64,000 bases of DNA from Thiohalobacter sp. IOR34 (GCF_030406045.1 NZ_CP128988.1:1461438-1525437); one strand, 5' to 3'. Positions 8,830-18,509 are shown, counted from the stretch's first letter. The notes: generated from the letters alone by a model not told the origin. Numbers and translations are program-made.

Positions 8830-9465
8830 GTGTATGAACTGATCAAAGCGGGCGGCTGGCTGATGCTGCCCATCCTGGCCTGCTCGGTGGTGGCCCTGGC
8901 GATCATCGGCGAACGCATGTGGATGCTGCGGGTGCGGCGGGTACTGCCACGCCACCTGGTGGCCCAGATCTGGACCTGGGTGCGCAACCGCGAACTGGAC
9001 AACGTCAAGTTGCAGACCCTGCGCGCCGGTTCGCCGCTGGGCCGGATCCTCGCCGCCGGGCTGGTCAACGTCCGGCACGACCGCGAAATCATGAAGGAAG
9101 CCATCGAGGACACCGGCCGCCACGTGGTGCTGGAGCTGGAGCGCTACCTCAACAGCCTCGGCACCATCGCCGCCATCACCCCGCTGCTCGGCCTGCTCGG
9201 CACCGTGATCGGCATGATCAAGGTGTTCACCGCCATCACCACCCAGGGCGTCGGCAATCCCGGCGTGCTGGCCGGCGGCATCTCCGAGGCGCTGATCACC
9301 ACCGCGACCGGCCTTTCGGTGGCCATCCCCAGTCTGATGTTCTATCGCTACTTCCGCGGCAAGGTGGACATGCTGGTGGTGCGCATGGAAGAGGAGGCGC
9401 TGAAGATGGTCGAAGTGCTGCACGGCGAACGCGAGGAAGATCCGGACACCCGGGAGGTCCTGTGA
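8830..9465 (+). CDS. exbB: ExbB/TolQ-family proton channel subunit
   Basis: Inner-membrane proton-channel component that, with ExbD, energises a TonB- or Tol-like protein. 211 residues from the GTG at 8830. A first helix follows YELIKAGG (about 10-30), and two further helices lie near 105-130 and 150-175, with TPLLGLLGTVIGMIKVF and a GGISEALITTATGL stretch diagnostic of the family. An upstream GTG at 8791 is also in frame, directly beside the MITE end; GGGGATGG supports the downstream start. It overlaps exbD by 4 bases. Location in front of msbA is common in gammaproteobacteria. Confidence 0.9.
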   Translation: MYELIKAGGWLMLPILACSVVALAIIGERMWMLRVRRVLPRHLVAQIWTWVRNRELDNVKLQTLRAGSPLGRILAAGLVNVRHDREIMKEAIEDTGRHVVLELERYLNSLGTIAAITPLLGLLGTVIGMIKVFTAITTQGVGNPGVLAGGISEALITTATGLSVAIPSLMFYRYFRGKVDMLVVRMEEEALKMVEVLHGEREEDPDTREVL

Positions 9466-9881
9466 ACCTGCGCCCGCGGCGTCGCGAAGATCCGGAGGTC
9501 AACCTGACACCGTTGATCGACGTGGTCTTTCTGCTGCTGATCTTCTTCATGATCTCCACCACCTTCGACCGCGAGGCGGAACTCAGGGTCGAGCTGCCGC
9601 AGGCCACGGCCGAGCCGGGTGAGCCCCCCCCGGAGCTGCTGGAGATCACGGTCAACGCGCGCGGCCAGTATTTCGTCAACGACCAGCAGGTGGTCAACAG
9701 CCAGCCGCAGACCCTGAAGCGCGCCATGCAGCAGGTGCTGGCCGGCCGCAAGGAGCTGCCGGTGGTGATCCGTTCCGACGGTCAGGCCCCCTACCAGGCC
9801 GTGGTCACGGTGATGGACGTGGCCCGCCAGCTCGGCCTCTCGCAGCTGTCCCTGGCCACCACCCAGACGCCCGCCGAATAA
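9462..9881 (+). CDS. exbD: ExbD/TolR-family biopolymer transport protein
   Basis: Partner of the preceding ExbB. The GTG start overlaps its stop (GTGA). 139 residues: a short basic cytoplasmic N-terminus (NLRPRRREDPE), one membrane helix at about 17-37 with the conserved proton-relay Asp20 in TPLIDVVFLLLIFF, and a periplasmic domain ending in VVTVMDVARQLGLSQLSLAT. Followed 5 bases later by msbA, so transcription is probably continuous into lipid A genes. Confidence 0.93.
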   Translation: MNLRPRRREDPEVNLTPLIDVVFLLLIFFMISTTFDREAELRVELPQATAEPGEPPPELLEITVNARGQYFVNDQQVVNSQPQTLKRAMQQVLAGRKELPVVIRSDGQAPYQAVVTVMDVARQLGLSQLSLATTQTPAE

Positions 9882-9886
9882 AGCCC

Positions 9887-11677
9887 ATGCCGGACGCAGC
9901 GCCTCCCGCCTCGGCCTGGTCGCATTACAAGCGGCTGCTGCGCTACGCCGTACCCTACTGGCGGCTGTTCCTGTTCTCCAGCCTGACCATGGCCCTGTAT
10001 GGCGCGACCGACGCCATGTTCGCGGCCCTGATGAAGCCGATGCTCGACGAGAGCTTCGTGGCCCGGGATGCGGCGATGATCCGCACCATTCCGCTGCTGC
10101 TGATCGGCCTGTTCGTCTTCCGCGGCCTGACCGGTTTCGCCGCCAACTACGGCATGAACTGGATCGGCCGGCGGGTGGTGCAGGTGCTGCGTGGCGAGCT
10201 GTTCGACAAGATCCTCCATCTGCCGACCGCCTTCCTCGACCGGGTCAGCAGCGGCGAACTGGTATCGCGCCTGATCTACAACGTGGAACAGGTCGCCCAG
10301 GCGAGCACCAATGCGGTCACCATCCTCATCCGCGACAGCTTCACCGTGGTCTTCCTGCTGGCCTGGATGTTCTATCTGAGCGGCTGGCTGGCCATGCTGT
10401 TCCTGCTCATCGGTCCGGTGATGGCCTTCCTGATCCGCTACGTCAGCCGCCGCTTCCGGCGCATCAGCACCCGCATCCAGGAATCCATGGCCGACGTCAC
10501 CCAGATCGCAGAGGAGGCCATCCACGGCCACCGCATCGTCAAGGCCTTCGGTGGCGAGGACTACGAACGGCAGCGCTTCGAACGGATCAACAACAAGAAC
10601 CGCACCCTGCAGATGAAGATGACCGCCACCAGCGCCGCCTCGGTGCCAGTGGTACAGCTGATGGGAGCGGCGACCCTGGCCCTGGTCATCTACCTGGCCA
10701 CCGAGGATTCACTGCAGGGCAGCATCTCGGCCGGCGATTTCGTCTCCTTCATCACCGCCATGATGCTGCTGATGCCACCGCTGAAACGCCTGACCAGCGT
10801 CAACTCCAGCCTGCAGCGCGGCATCGCCGCGGCGCAGAGCCTGTTCGAGATCCTCGACGCGGAACAGGAGGCCGAGCGCGACGGCCGGCCGCTGGAGCGG
10901 ACCCGTGGCGAGATCGATTACCGGCACGTCGGCTTCCGTTACCCGGGCGCCTCGGCACCGGCCCTGGACGACGTCAGCTTCCACGTGGAGCCGGGGCAGA
11001 CGGTGGCCATCGTCGGCCGCTCCGGCAGCGGCAAGTCGACCCTGGTCAACCTGCTGCCACGCTTCTACGAACCGCAGAGCGGGCAGATCCTGCTCGACGG
11101 CTACGACCTCGGCGGCTACCGCCTGGCCGACCTGCGGCGGCAGATCGCCCTGGTCAGTCAGGAGGTGACCCTGTTCAACGACAGCATCGCCCACAACATC
11201 GCCTATGGCGCCTGCAGCGGTGCCAGCCCGGAACAGATCCGCAGGGCTGCCGAGATGGCCCATGCGCTGGAGTTCATCGAGCAACTGCCAGAGGGCTTCG
11301 ACACCCCGGTGGGCGAGAAGGGCGCACGCCTCTCCGGTGGCCAGCGGCAGCGCATCGCCATCGCCCGGGCGCTGCTCAAGGATGCCCCCATCCTGATCCT
11401 CGACGAGGCCACCTCGGCGCTGGACAGCGAATCCGAACGCGCCATCCAGACGGCGCTGGAGACCCTGATGCGCGGCCGCACCACACTGGTCATCGCCCAT
11501 CGCCTGTCGACGGTGGAGAAGGCCGACCGCATCCTGGTGATGGAACGCGGCCAGGTGGTCGAATACGGCTGCCACGAAGAGCTGCTGCAGCGCGAGGGTC
11601 AGTACGCGGCCCTCTACCGGCTGCAGTTCAGCGAGGAGCGGCTGGCGGCCATCGCTGGTGAACGGCCGCCATGCTGA
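9887..11677 (+). CDS. msbA: Lipid A export ABC transporter/permease MsbA
   Basis: Flips lipid A-core across the inner membrane. 596 residues: six-helix membrane domain about 20-325, nucleotide-binding domain about 345-585 with Walker A GRSGSGKST (about 376), signature LSGGQRQR (about 482) and Walker B ILILDEATSALDS (about 500). Domain order and length match MsbA, and it is followed with a 7-base overlap by lpxK as in Escherichia coli, which supports the assignment over other ABC exporters. Confidence 0.95.
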   Translation: MPDAAPPASAWSHYKRLLRYAVPYWRLFLFSSLTMALYGATDAMFAALMKPMLDESFVARDAAMIRTIPLLLIGLFVFRGLTGFAANYGMNWIGRRVVQVLRGELFDKILHLPTAFLDRVSSGELVSRLIYNVEQVAQASTNAVTILIRDSFTVVFLLAWMFYLSGWLAMLFLLIGPVMAFLIRYVSRRFRRISTRIQESMADVTQIAEEAIHGHRIVKAFGGEDYERQRFERINNKNRTLQMKMTATSAASVPVVQLMGAATLALVIYLATEDSLQGSISAGDFVSFITAMMLLMPPLKRLTSVNSSLQRGIAAAQSLFEILDAEQEAERDGRPLERTRGEIDYRHVGFRYPGASAPALDDVSFHVEPGQTVAIVGRSGSGKSTLVNLLPRFYEPQSGQILLDGYDLGGYRLADLRRQIALVSQEVTLFNDSIAHNIAYGACSGASPEQIRRAAEMAHALEFIEQLPEGFDTPVGEKGARLSGGQRQRIAIARALLKDAPILILDEATSALDSESERAIQTALETLMRGRTTLVIAHRLSTVEKADRILVMERGQVVEYGCHEELLQREGQYAALYRLQFSEERLAAIAGERPPC

Positions 11678-12663
11678 GGCACCTGCCGGAACTCTGGTAC
11701 CGGCGTCATCCGCTGCTCGTCCTGCTGCTGCCGCTGAGCCTGCTCTACTGCGGCCTGGTGCTGCTGCGCCGCCAGGCCTACCGGCTTGGCCTGCTGAGAA
11801 CACGGCGCCTGGCCGTGCCGGTGATCGTGGTCGGCAACATCAGTGTCGGCGGCACCGGCAAGACACCGCTGGTGGCCTGGCTGGCCGAGCGGCTGGCCGC
11901 GGCCGGCTACCGGCCCGGCCTGGTGGCCCGCGGCTATGGAGGGCGGGCGCGAAGCTGGCCGCAGCAGGTGCGGCCCGACAGCGACCCGGCCGCGGTGGGC
12001 GACGAACCGGTGTTGCTGGCCCGGCTCAGCGGCCGGCCGATGGCCGTCGGTCCCGACCGGGTGGCGGCCGCCGAGGCCCTGCTGGCGCACAGCGACTGCG
12101 ATCTGATCATCAGCGACGACGGGCTGCAGCACTATCGGCTGGCACGGGACATCGAGATCGCGGTGATCGACGGCGTGCGCCGCCTCGGCAACGGCCTCTG
12201 TCTGCCGGCCGGGCCGCTGCGCGAACCGCCCTCGCGGCTGCAGACGGTCGACTTCAAGGTCTGCAACGGCGTGGCCGGCCCGGGCGAATACGCCATGCGG
12301 CTGTCGATCCGCAAGGCACGGCGGCTGAACGATGCCGCCGATGAACGGCCACTCGCCGCCTTCCGCGGCAGTCCGGTGCACGCCCTGGCCGGTATCGGCC
12401 ATCCACAGCGCTTCTTCGAGGCACTGCGCCGCCAGGGCCTGGAGATCATTCCTCACAGCTTTCCCGACCACCATGCCTTCCAGGCCGCGGATCTGGCCTT
12501 TGCCGCCGATGGCCGGCCGGTACTGATGACCGAGAAGGATGCCGTGAAGTGTCAGCGGCTGGGACTCGACAACCTCTGGCTGGTGCCGCTGGAGGTGCAG
12601 CTCGACGCACGCTTCGAGGCCGAGTTGCTGGAACGGCTGGAGACATGCAGCATCCCCGCCTGA
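11671..12663 (+). CDS. lpxK: Tetraacyldisaccharide 4'-kinase
   Basis: Phosphorylates the 4' position of the tetraacyldisaccharide to make lipid IVA at the inner membrane. 330 residues with an N-terminal hydrophobic helix (about 10-28), the P-loop in [13 protein letters not shown] (about 54-66), ARGYGGR, and the kinase motif [16 protein letters not shown]-terminal MTEKDAVKC is also typical. It overlaps msbA by 7 bases. Confidence 0.95.
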   Translation: MLRHLPELWYRRHPLLVLLLPLSLLYCGLVLLRRQAYRLGLLRTRRLAVPVIVVGNISVGGTGKTPLVAWLAERLAAAGYRPGLVARGYGGRARSWPQQVRPDSDPAAVGDEPVLLARLSGRPMAVGPDRVAAAEALLAHSDCDLIISDDGLQHYRLARDIEIAVIDGVRRLGNGLCLPAGPLREPPSRLQTVDFKVCNGVAGPGEYAMRLSIRKARRLNDAADERPLAAFRGSPVHALAGIGHPQRFFEALRRQGLEIIPHSFPDHHAFQAADLAFAADGRPVLMTEKDAVKCQRLGLDNLWLVPLEVQLDARFEAELLERLETCSIPA

Positions 12664-12707
12664 TTGCTAAACTACCCGCTTCCCCGAACCACCGGAACCC
12701 CGCTGCC

Positions 12708-12890
12708 ATGGACAAGAAACTGCTCGACATCCTCGCCTGCCCGCTGTGCAAGGGACCGCTGGTCTACCGCAAGGCGGAGCAGGAACTGATCTGCAAGGCC
12801 GACCGCCTGGCCTTCCCGATCCGCGACGACATTCCGATCATGCTGGAGGAGGAAGCACGCCAGTTGCGGGCGGAGGAAGAGGTCGAGTGA
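12708..12890 (+). CDS. ycaR: Trm112 family (YcaR-like) small zinc-ribbon protein
   Basis: 60 residues beginning [18 protein letters not shown], the standard opening of the bacterial Trm112/YcaR family. Cys11, Cys14 and Cys29 are candidates for metal binding. In yeast, Trm112 activates methyltransferases; the bacterial role is unsettled. It lies between lpxK and kdsB, as in many proteobacteria. The start at 12708 is preceded by weak ribosome-site sequence, but the homology boundary is sharp. Confidence 0.9.
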   Translation: MDKKLLDILACPLCKGPLVYRKAEQELICKADRLAFPIRDDIPIMLEEEARQLRAEEEVE

Positions 12891-12897
12891 GCCCCCG

Positions 12898-13662
12898 GTG
12901 AGCGAGGCCTTCCGCATCGTCATACCGGCCCGTCACGCCTCGTCGCGGCTGCCGGGCAAGCCCCTGCTGCCCCTTGCCGGGCGACCGATGCTGGAACACG
13001 TCCACCGTCTGGCGCAGCGGGCCGGTGCCGAGGCGGTAGTGATCGCCACCGACGATGCGCGCATTGAGGCGGCAGCGCGCGCCTTCGGTGCCGAGGTGCT
13101 GATGACCCGCGACGACCATCCCTCGGGCACCGACCGCCTGGCCGAGGTGGTGGAACGGCTCGACTGGCCGGAAGACGCCATCGTCGTCAACCTGCAGGGC
13201 GACGAGCCGCTGATGCCGCCGTCGCTGGTCCGCACCGTGGCAGCGGATCTGGCCCGTCATCCGGCGGCGGAGATCGCCACCCTGTGCACCCCCATCGGCC
13301 GTGCCGAGGACTTCTTCGATCCACACATCGTCAAGGTGGTCCGTGACCAGGCCGGCTATGCGCTCTATTTCAGCCGCGCGCCCATCCCCTGGGACCGCGA
13401 CGAATTCGCCACCGGCAGCCGGCTGCTGCCAGCCGGCGTACCCCACCTGAGGCATATCGGCCTCTATGCCTACCGCGTCGGCTATCTGCGTCGCTACCGG
13501 AACCTGCCGGCTGCGCCCATCGAGCGCAGCGAGATGCTGGAACAACTGCGTGCCCTCTGGCACGGCACGCGCATCCACGTCGCCGAGGCGCCGGAGGAAC
13601 CGGGGCCGGGCGTCGACACCCGGGCGGACCTGGAACGGGTGGCAGCCCTGCTCGGGGAATGA
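12898..13662 (+). CDS. kdsB: 3-deoxy-manno-octulosonate cytidylyltransferase
   Basis: Activates Kdo as CMP-Kdo for lipopolysaccharide inner-core synthesis in the cytoplasm. 254 residues from a GTG start 7 bases after the Trm112 gene. The nucleotidyltransferase opening [17 protein letters not shown], then ATDDARI, TSGTD-like [11 protein letters not shown] and [10 protein letters not shown] are all present. It ends the plus-strand envelope cluster that starts at exbB. Confidence 0.95.
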   Translation: MSEAFRIVIPARHASSRLPGKPLLPLAGRPMLEHVHRLAQRAGAEAVVIATDDARIEAAARAFGAEVLMTRDDHPSGTDRLAEVVERLDWPEDAIVVNLQGDEPLMPPSLVRTVAADLARHPAAEIATLCTPIGRAEDFFDPHIVKVVRDQAGYALYFSRAPIPWDRDEFATGSRLLPAGVPHLRHIGLYAYRVGYLRRYRNLPAAPIERSEMLEQLRALWHGTRIHVAEAPEEPGPGVDTRADLERVAALLGE

Positions 13663-13668
13663 GGGGTA

Positions 13669-13944
13669 TCAGTCCTGCAGGCAGTCGCGCAGGGCGAGAA
13701 AGGCGTCGCTCAGCTGGCCACTGCCGGTATAGACGGGGATGGTGAGGGTGCGGGGGACACGGCGGTTGGCCTCGCCGTACTGGTTGCCCTGGATCTCGGT
13801 CTCCCCGCAGCGGCAGCAGAGCACCACGGCCGGGCCGTCACTCAGCACCTCGAGGACCTGACAGGGTTCTTCGAGGAAATCCAGCTCACGGCCGATCCAG
13901 CGGCGCAGCTCGTCGAGGCTGATGTCCTGGGTGTGAGCATTCAT
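13669..13944 (-). CDS. Conserved hypothetical protein, 91 residues
   Basis: A small acidic, soluble protein starting MNAHTQDISLDELRRWIGRE; the ATG at 13944 follows GGCGGAAG. It has a CCRCGE cysteine cluster around residue 42 and a C-terminal SDAFLALRDCLQD. No membrane segment or signal peptide. A longer frame upstream runs into the repeat cluster and is not credible. It is convergent with kdsB (6 bases between stops). I do not recognise the family. Confidence 0.6.
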   Translation of the reverse strand: MNAHTQDISLDELRRWIGRELDFLEEPCQVLEVLSDGPAVVLCCRCGETEIQGNQYGEANRRVPRTLTIPVYTGSGQLSDAFLALRDCLQD

Positions 13945-14012
13945 GAGACTTCCGCCGTCGATCACGGTCGATCTCATGTTGAGCCATTTGGGGGGAGGGT
14001 GCAAGCGCCGGG

Positions 14013-14432
14013 CTATATTGCACCAAGGCAAGCTCCGTGGGGGGAGATCTGCCGAGGTGGCAGGATGGGAGTGGTCTCCCCCCTGTACCTCGATCGCGGC
14101 CTGGAGGCCGCTCCTACAGGGCAGGGCGGAACCTCTTGTTTCGTAGGATCGGCCTCCAGGCCGCGATCGGGGGATCCACGGCGGGCAATGCCCGGAGTCG
14201 ATCGAACAGGCACAAAGCCGGGTTACGAGTTCCCGATCCATTTGCCAGCCTGCACGCCGATCATGCGGGCCGCCTTGGTTCGAGGAGGATCGCTCAAGAT
14301 GCGAAGCCAGAGTCGGCCTGACATCGAATAGGCACGAACCGTAACCCGCCCAAGGGACCTTTCATGGCCATATCGTCCCTGTATTACAGCACGAACCCCA
14401 TTCATGCGCGCCGCCTTGGTGCAATATCCGGG
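14013..14432. mobile_element. Composite MITE copy B with nested REPs
   Basis: Bounded by a diverged left end (TATTGCACCAAGG near 14016-14028) and an intact right terminal repeat (14414-14432) followed by CTAG (14433-14436). The interior is a patchwork: a REP pair, then sequence that is the reverse of the left half of copy D (about 14165-14272), then GGATCGCTCAAGATGCG and ATCGAATAGGCAC matching copy F (about 14283-14335), then the reverse of the left arm of copy E. This suggests one insertion into another followed by rearrangement. No gene is seen here. Confidence 0.75.
14092..14168. repeat. REP palindrome doublet (BIME-like)
   Basis: Two inverted copies of GTAGGAGCGGCCTCCAGG-type repeats: 14092-14117 (reverse orientation) and 14143-14168 (forward, one-base deviation GTAGGATCGGCC). 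Each is a GTAG head followed by an imperfect palindrome and GCGATC tail. GTAG-headed palindromes are the form recognised by RAYT transposases. It is nested in MITE copy B. Confidence 0.8.
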
Positions 14433-14489
14433 CTAGGGGCTGCCGACGTGGGCAGAAGGTGCCGGCAGCCCCGGCTGCGACAACAGGGA

Positions 14490-14798
14490 TCAGCGGCTGC
14501 CGCCGCACTTGCCTTCGTTGACCTTCATATGCGAGACCCCACACTTGCCTTCCGCGGCCTCTTCCTTGTGGGAGTCCTTCATCTCATCCTTGGCCTCTTT
14601 TTCCTTGGCATCCTCGTGTTTCTCGCCCATGGCCATGGGTTCCTCGTCTTGGTGGGCGAGCTGATAGCCACGGGGCAGTTCAATCGCCTCGAAGGGATTG
14701 CTCTCCTGGGCCTGGGCGGCCGGCATCACGCCCAGTCCCAGGCCTAATAGGGTGCCCATCAGCAGGCCGTTGGTCCGCCTGTTCGTCTTGTTCTCCAT
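14490..14798 (-). CDS. HvfA-like EGKCG-motif precursor (putative MNIO-modified RiPP)
   Basis: 102 residues with a signal peptide ending near AAQA (about 30). An NPFEAIELPRGYQLA stretch follows, then a highly charged Glu/Lys/Met linker, and two C-terminal EGKCG motifs (near 83-87 and 95-99). This layout matches HvfA-family precursors, whose EGKCG cysteines are converted to oxazolone/thioamide groups by a DUF692 (MNIO) enzyme with HvfC and are linked to copper handling. No HvfB, HvfC or DoxX gene is nearby, so it is an orphan. The ATG at 14798 follows CAGGAGA. Modification is inferred, not seen. Confidence 0.75.
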   Translation of the reverse strand: MENKTNRRTNGLLMGTLLGLGLGVMPAAQAQESNPFEAIELPRGYQLAHQDEEPMAMGEKHEDAKEKEAKDEMKDSHKEEAAEGKCGVSHMKVNEGKCGGSR

Positions 14799-15003
14799 GC
14801 TCGTCTGTCTCCTGTAAGCGAAGCGATTGATCGGAAGGGTGGAACCGCGAATTCCCGAAGATAGACACTGGCCATGGGACGGGGTTCCCTCTGACGACAA
14901 GAAATTTTCTTCACAGGAGCGGCGGCGGTGCGCGATCTGATAAAATTTTGCCCAGCAATGGCCGAAGCCATCCCGTTACCGTCTCTGAATGGATCCGCAA
15001 GCA

Positions 15004-15495
15004 ATGACTATCGACAAAGAAGTTCGCGTTCTCTTCGTCTGCATGGGCAACATCTGCCGCTCACCGACCGCCCAGGGGGTGTTTGCCAGGCTCCTGGAAC
15101 AAGAGGGGCTGGCCGACCGGGTGCATGTCGATTCAGCCGGCACGCACGCCTATCACGTCGGCAATCCGCCGGACGAGCGCGCCCAGGAGGCCGCCCTGCA
15201 GCGGGGCGTGGATCTGGCCGGCCAGCGGGCGCGCAAGGTGAGCGAGGAGGACTTTCGCGAGTTCGACTACGTGATCGCCATGGACAGCAGCAACTACGAG
15301 GATCTACAGGCGATCTGCGATCCCGACTATGCGGACCGCCTGCACCGTTTCATGGACTTCGCCCCCGGGATCGATGAAACAGAGGTACCGGATCCCTACT
15401 ATGGGGGGCGCCAGGGTTTCAACCGGGTGCTGGATCTGATCGAGCTGGCCGCGGCCGGTCTGCTGGAAACGATCCGCCAGCGCCACGGACTCTGA
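15004..15495 (+). CDS. Low-molecular-weight protein-tyrosine phosphatase
   Basis: 163 residues from the ATG at 15004 (an in-frame ATG at 14989 adds five residues). The P-loop CMGNICR (C13-R19) has the C(X)5R signature of the family, followed by SPTAQGVF. The general-acid Asp lies in VPDPYYGG. Such enzymes dephosphorylate tyrosine on proteins, often capsule or polysaccharide regulators; the substrate here cannot be read from context. The gene ends at a hairpin shared with rne. Confidence 0.9.
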   Translation: MTIDKEVRVLFVCMGNICRSPTAQGVFARLLEQEGLADRVHVDSAGTHAYHVGNPPDERAQEAALQRGVDLAGQRARKVSEEDFREFDYVIAMDSSNYEDLQAICDPDYADRLHRFMDFAPGIDETEVPDPYYGGRQGFNRVLDLIELAAAGLLETIRQRHGL

Positions 15496-15523
15496 CACCC
15501 TCGCCCTGCCCGGGGCGAGGGTG
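15496..15523. terminator. Hairpin between convergent phosphatase and rne genes
   Basis: CACCCTCGCCC (15496-15506) pairs perfectly with GGGCGAGGGTG (15513-15523) around a 6-base loop. It sits between two convergent stops and so could serve both strands, but no T-run follows on either side. Confidence 0.65.
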
Positions 15524-15529
15524 CGGCCG

Positions 15530-17950
15530 TCAATCGTCGCCGGGCGTCGTAGCCGGTTTGACCACCGGGGCCTCGGCCGCCGCAGGCGCCGTTTCCGGCT
15601 TGGCTTCCGGCTTGGCTTCCGGCTTGGCTTCCGGCTTGGCTTCCGGCTTGGCTTCCGGCTTGGGTTCCGGTTTGGCCGCCGGCTTCGGGGGCGTCTGAGG
15701 AGCTGCCGGGGGTGCCGCCTGGACCACGGCGGGGGACCCCGATTCAGCCGCAGCCGGTCTTTCGACCGGCTTCGCCGCCTGGACCGGGGCGGATGCCTGT
15801 CCCCCCTCGGCCGCCGGGGTACGACCCTCGGAGCGGTCTCCTGCCGTGCTCCGGGTGTTGCCGCCCTCGGCCTGGTCGCCGCCCTTGGCGGCCGTGCCCT
15901 CGCGTCCCCGTCCGCCGGCGGAGCGGCGTCGGCCGCCGCGCCGACCGCGACGGCTGCCCCGTCCGGAACCGCGGCCCTGGCCCTGCTGTGCCCCTTCGCG
16001 ACCTTCCTTCTGCGCCTCACGACCGGCAGCCCCGGCCTCGGTTGCCTGACCCTCGGCCCTGGCGGCAGGTGCCTGGGAGTCCCTGACGGTCTCGCCGCTC
16101 TCTGCGGGGCGAGGCTTGCGCTCACCCCCGCGCCGCGCCTCCTGGGGGCGGCGCCGGCCATTGCGGCTACGGCCGCCGCGGCTGCGTGGCTTGCGGCCGT
16201 TCTCCTCCCGCGCGGGTTTCTCCACGGCCTTCTCTTCTTCCTTGCTCTCGGGGAGACCGAAGAGGTTGGCCCAAAGCCGCTTGAGCAGCCCTGGCTGGGG
16301 TGCCTGGCTCTCCTTGGCCGGTGCGGGGCGCGGTGGTACGGGTGAACTCGGGGCGACCATCTTCACCGCTGGCTCCTCGCTGACCACCGGCTGGGCGATG
16401 CTCTCCAGGAGTTCGTCCTCGGCCTTTTCTTCGGGGGCCATCTGATAGCTGTGCTGGTCGCGGGTTTCGCCCACCTCGTCGGTGCGCAGGCGGCGAACCT
16501 CGTAGTGCGGCGTCTCCAGGGCCGGGCTTGGGATCAGCATCACGCTGACCTTGTAGCGCGCCTCCAGTTCATACAGCGGCTTGCGTTTCTCGTTGAGCAG
16601 GAAGGTGGCCACGTCGACCGGCAGCCGGGCGATCACCCGGGCGGTCTTCTCCTTCATGGCGTTTTCCTCGATGATGCGCAGCACCGAGAGGGCCAGGGAT
16701 TCGACGCCGCGCACCGTGCCGTGGCCGTTGCAGCGCGGACAGACGATCTGGCTGGACTCGCCGAGCGAGGGGCGCAGGCGCTGGCGCGACATCTCCAGCA
16801 GGCCAAAGCGCGAGATGCGGCCCACCTGGACCCGGGCGCGGTCCATCTTCAGCGCCTCGCGCAGCCGGTTCTCGACCTCGCGCTGGTGCTTGGTCGGCGA
16901 CATGTCGATGAAGTCGATGACGATCAGGCCACCGAGGTCGCGGATACGCAGCTGGCGTGCGATCTCCTCGGCCGCCTCCAGGTTGGTATTGAGTGCGGTC
17001 TCCTCGATGTCGCTGCCCTTGGTGGCACGTGCCGAGTTGATGTCGATGGAGAGCAATGCCTCGGTGTGGTCGATGACGATGGAGCCACCGGAGGGCAGGG
17101 TGACGTCTCGCTGGAAGGCGGACTCGATCTGGCTCTCGATCTGGTAGCGGGAGAACAGCGGCACCGGATCCTCGTAGCGCTTCAGCTTGTGCAGGTTGTG
17201 CGGCATCACCTGCTCCATGAACTCGCGCGCACGGGCATAGGTATCGGCGTCGTCGATCAGGATCTCGTTGATGTCGGAACGCAGGTAATCGCGCAGGGCG
17301 CGAATGATGACGTTGCTCTCCTGGTAGATGAGGAAGGGCGCCGGCCGCGATTCGGCGGCCTTCTCGATGGAGTTCCACAGCTGCAGCAGATAGTCGAGGT
17401 CCCATTGCAGTTCCTCGATGGCCCGGCCGACCCCGGCGGTACGCACGATCAGCCCCATGCCCTCGGGGATGTTCAGCGCTGCCATGGCATCGCGCACCAG
17501 ATTGCGGTCGTCGCCCTCGATGCGCCGCGACACACCGCCGGCGCGCGGATTGTTGGGCATCAGGACCAGATAACGGCCGGCGAGGCTGATGAAGGTGGTC
17601 AGTGCCGCACCCTTCTGGCCGCGCTCTTCCTTCTCCACCTGGACCACCACCTCCTGGCCTTCCTTGATGGCGTCCTTGATGTTGACCCGTCCGGACTGGC
17701 TGCGCGCCGCCTCGCTGAAATAGCTGCGGGCGATCTCCTTGAGGGGCAGGAAGCCGTGACGCTCGGCGCCGTAGTCGACGAAGGCGGCCTCCAGGCTGGG
17801 TTCGACGCGGGTGATCTTGCCCTTATAGATGTTGGACTTTTTCTGTTCCCGGGAGGGGACCTCGATATCGAGATCGTAGAGTTTCTGGCCATCGACCATG
17901 GCCACGCGCAACTCTTCTGGCTGAGTTGCATTCACCAGCATTCTTTTCAT
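15530..17950 (-). CDS. rne: Ribonuclease E
   Basis: Essential endoribonuclease for mRNA decay and rRNA/tRNA processing. 806 residues. The catalytic half aligns with Escherichia coli numbering: S1 domain about 35-120, metal-binding Asp303 ([12 protein letters not shown]) and Asp346 (LIVIDFIDM), and the zinc-link CPRC with Cys404 and Cys407. From about 510 the sequence becomes a disordered Arg/Gly/Pro-rich scaffold with [10 protein letters not shown]-type stretches and a terminal KPEA repeat. It is divergent from rluC across a 565-bp gap, as in enterobacteria. Confidence 0.96.
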   Translation of the reverse strand: MKRMLVNATQPEELRVAMVDGQKLYDLDIEVPSREQKKSNIYKGKITRVEPSLEAAFVDYGAERHGFLPLKEIARSYFSEAARSQSGRVNIKDAIKEGQEVVVQVEKEERGQKGAALTTFISLAGRYLVLMPNNPRAGGVSRRIEGDDRNLVRDAMAALNIPEGMGLIVRTAGVGRAIEELQWDLDYLLQLWNSIEKAAESRPAPFLIYQESNVIIRALRDYLRSDINEILIDDADTYARAREFMEQVMPHNLHKLKRYEDPVPLFSRYQIESQIESAFQRDVTLPSGGSIVIDHTEALLSIDINSARATKGSDIEETALNTNLEAAEEIARQLRIRDLGGLIVIDFIDMSPTKHQREVENRLREALKMDRARVQVGRISRFGLLEMSRQRLRPSLGESSQIVCPRCNGHGTVRGVESLALSVLRIIEENAMKEKTARVIARLPVDVATFLLNEKRKPLYELEARYKVSVMLIPSPALETPHYEVRRLRTDEVGETRDQHSYQMAPEEKAEDELLESIAQPVVSEEPAVKMVAPSSPVPPRPAPAKESQAPQPGLLKRLWANLFGLPESKEEEKAVEKPAREENGRKPRSRGGRSRNGRRRPQEARRGGERKPRPAESGETVRDSQAPAARAEGQATEAGAAGREAQKEGREGAQQGQGRGSGRGSRRGRRGGRRRSAGGRGREGTAAKGGDQAEGGNTRSTAGDRSEGRTPAAEGGQASAPVQAAKPVERPAAAESGSPAVVQAAPPAAPQTPPKPAAKPEPKPEAKPEAKPEAKPEAKPEAKPETAPAAAEAPVVKPATTPGDD
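15596..15671. repeat. 12-bp tandem repeat encoding KPEA in RNase E
   Basis: The unit GGCTTCCGGCTT is repeated at least five times exactly, with diverged units on both sides. On the minus strand it encodes successive KPEA tetrapeptides near the RNase E C-terminus, bounded by KPAA-KPEP and KPET. Exact units suggest recent slippage, so copy number may vary between strains. Confidence 0.9.
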
Positions 17951-18500
17951 AGGTAGGTTCTCTCGTACGCTCGAACCGGAGCGTCACGGACTGGTCTTCC
18001 TGACAGCGGCCACGGGGGCCGAACGCACAGCAGAACACATCGAGGAGGCGGCTCAGGGAGAGAAACGCCAGCATGCCCTCGAGGCCTGTGCCTGTGGGAG
18101 GAAACCCGGGACGAAACGCGGGAGCGTAAAAAATCATGTGCCAATAAAACCGTTTGTCGTCATGGGGCCGGCCGTTCCCGGCGCAGAATGACGGGCCGAC
18201 GGGATGCCGGCCGCTGAGTGGACGGTCTCCGCCGGACCGACAGGTATGCTGCCGGATGGCCGGGATCACGGGGCTGTCAGCAGAGAGCCCCGTGCTGGTC
18301 AGGCTGGCGTTGGTCTTCCTGGAAAACAGAAGCATGAAACCAGCCGGACATCGCCGATCCGCTGCGCCCATGGCGCCCGCCGATCGGCCGAATACGCCGC
18401 CACTATAGCAATCTTCCCGCGGCACATCAAATGCTTAGCGAACGGTTCCGGGGTGATCGGACAAACCGTCGGGTGCCGCCACAACCCGGCAGGAAAGAGC
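17951..18500. other. rne 5' leader and divergent rne-rluC regulatory region
   Basis: About 550 bases without a credible gene between the rne and rluC starts. In enterobacteria rne has a long 5' untranslated region through which RNase E represses its own mRNA. The length here fits such a leader, but I cannot fold it or point to conserved stem-loops. An AT-richer stretch at about 18125-18165 may hold the rne promoter. ORFs here are short and unlike known proteins. Confidence 0.45.
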
Positions 18501-18509
18501 TGGTATGAT
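18501..18509 (+). promoter_or_regulatory. Extended -10 promoter TGGTATGAT for rluC
   Basis: TGG followed by TATGAT (18504-18509) is an extended -10 element. It ends 6 bases before the rluC ATG (18516), so transcription would start at or within a base or two of the start codon. No convincing -35 is seen, as is usual for extended -10 promoters. Confidence 0.5.

Noticed and set aside
16451-17956. 501-codon plus-strand frame opposite rne
   Set aside because: A shadow of the RNase E catalytic domain, whose active-site residues are all present on the minus strand.
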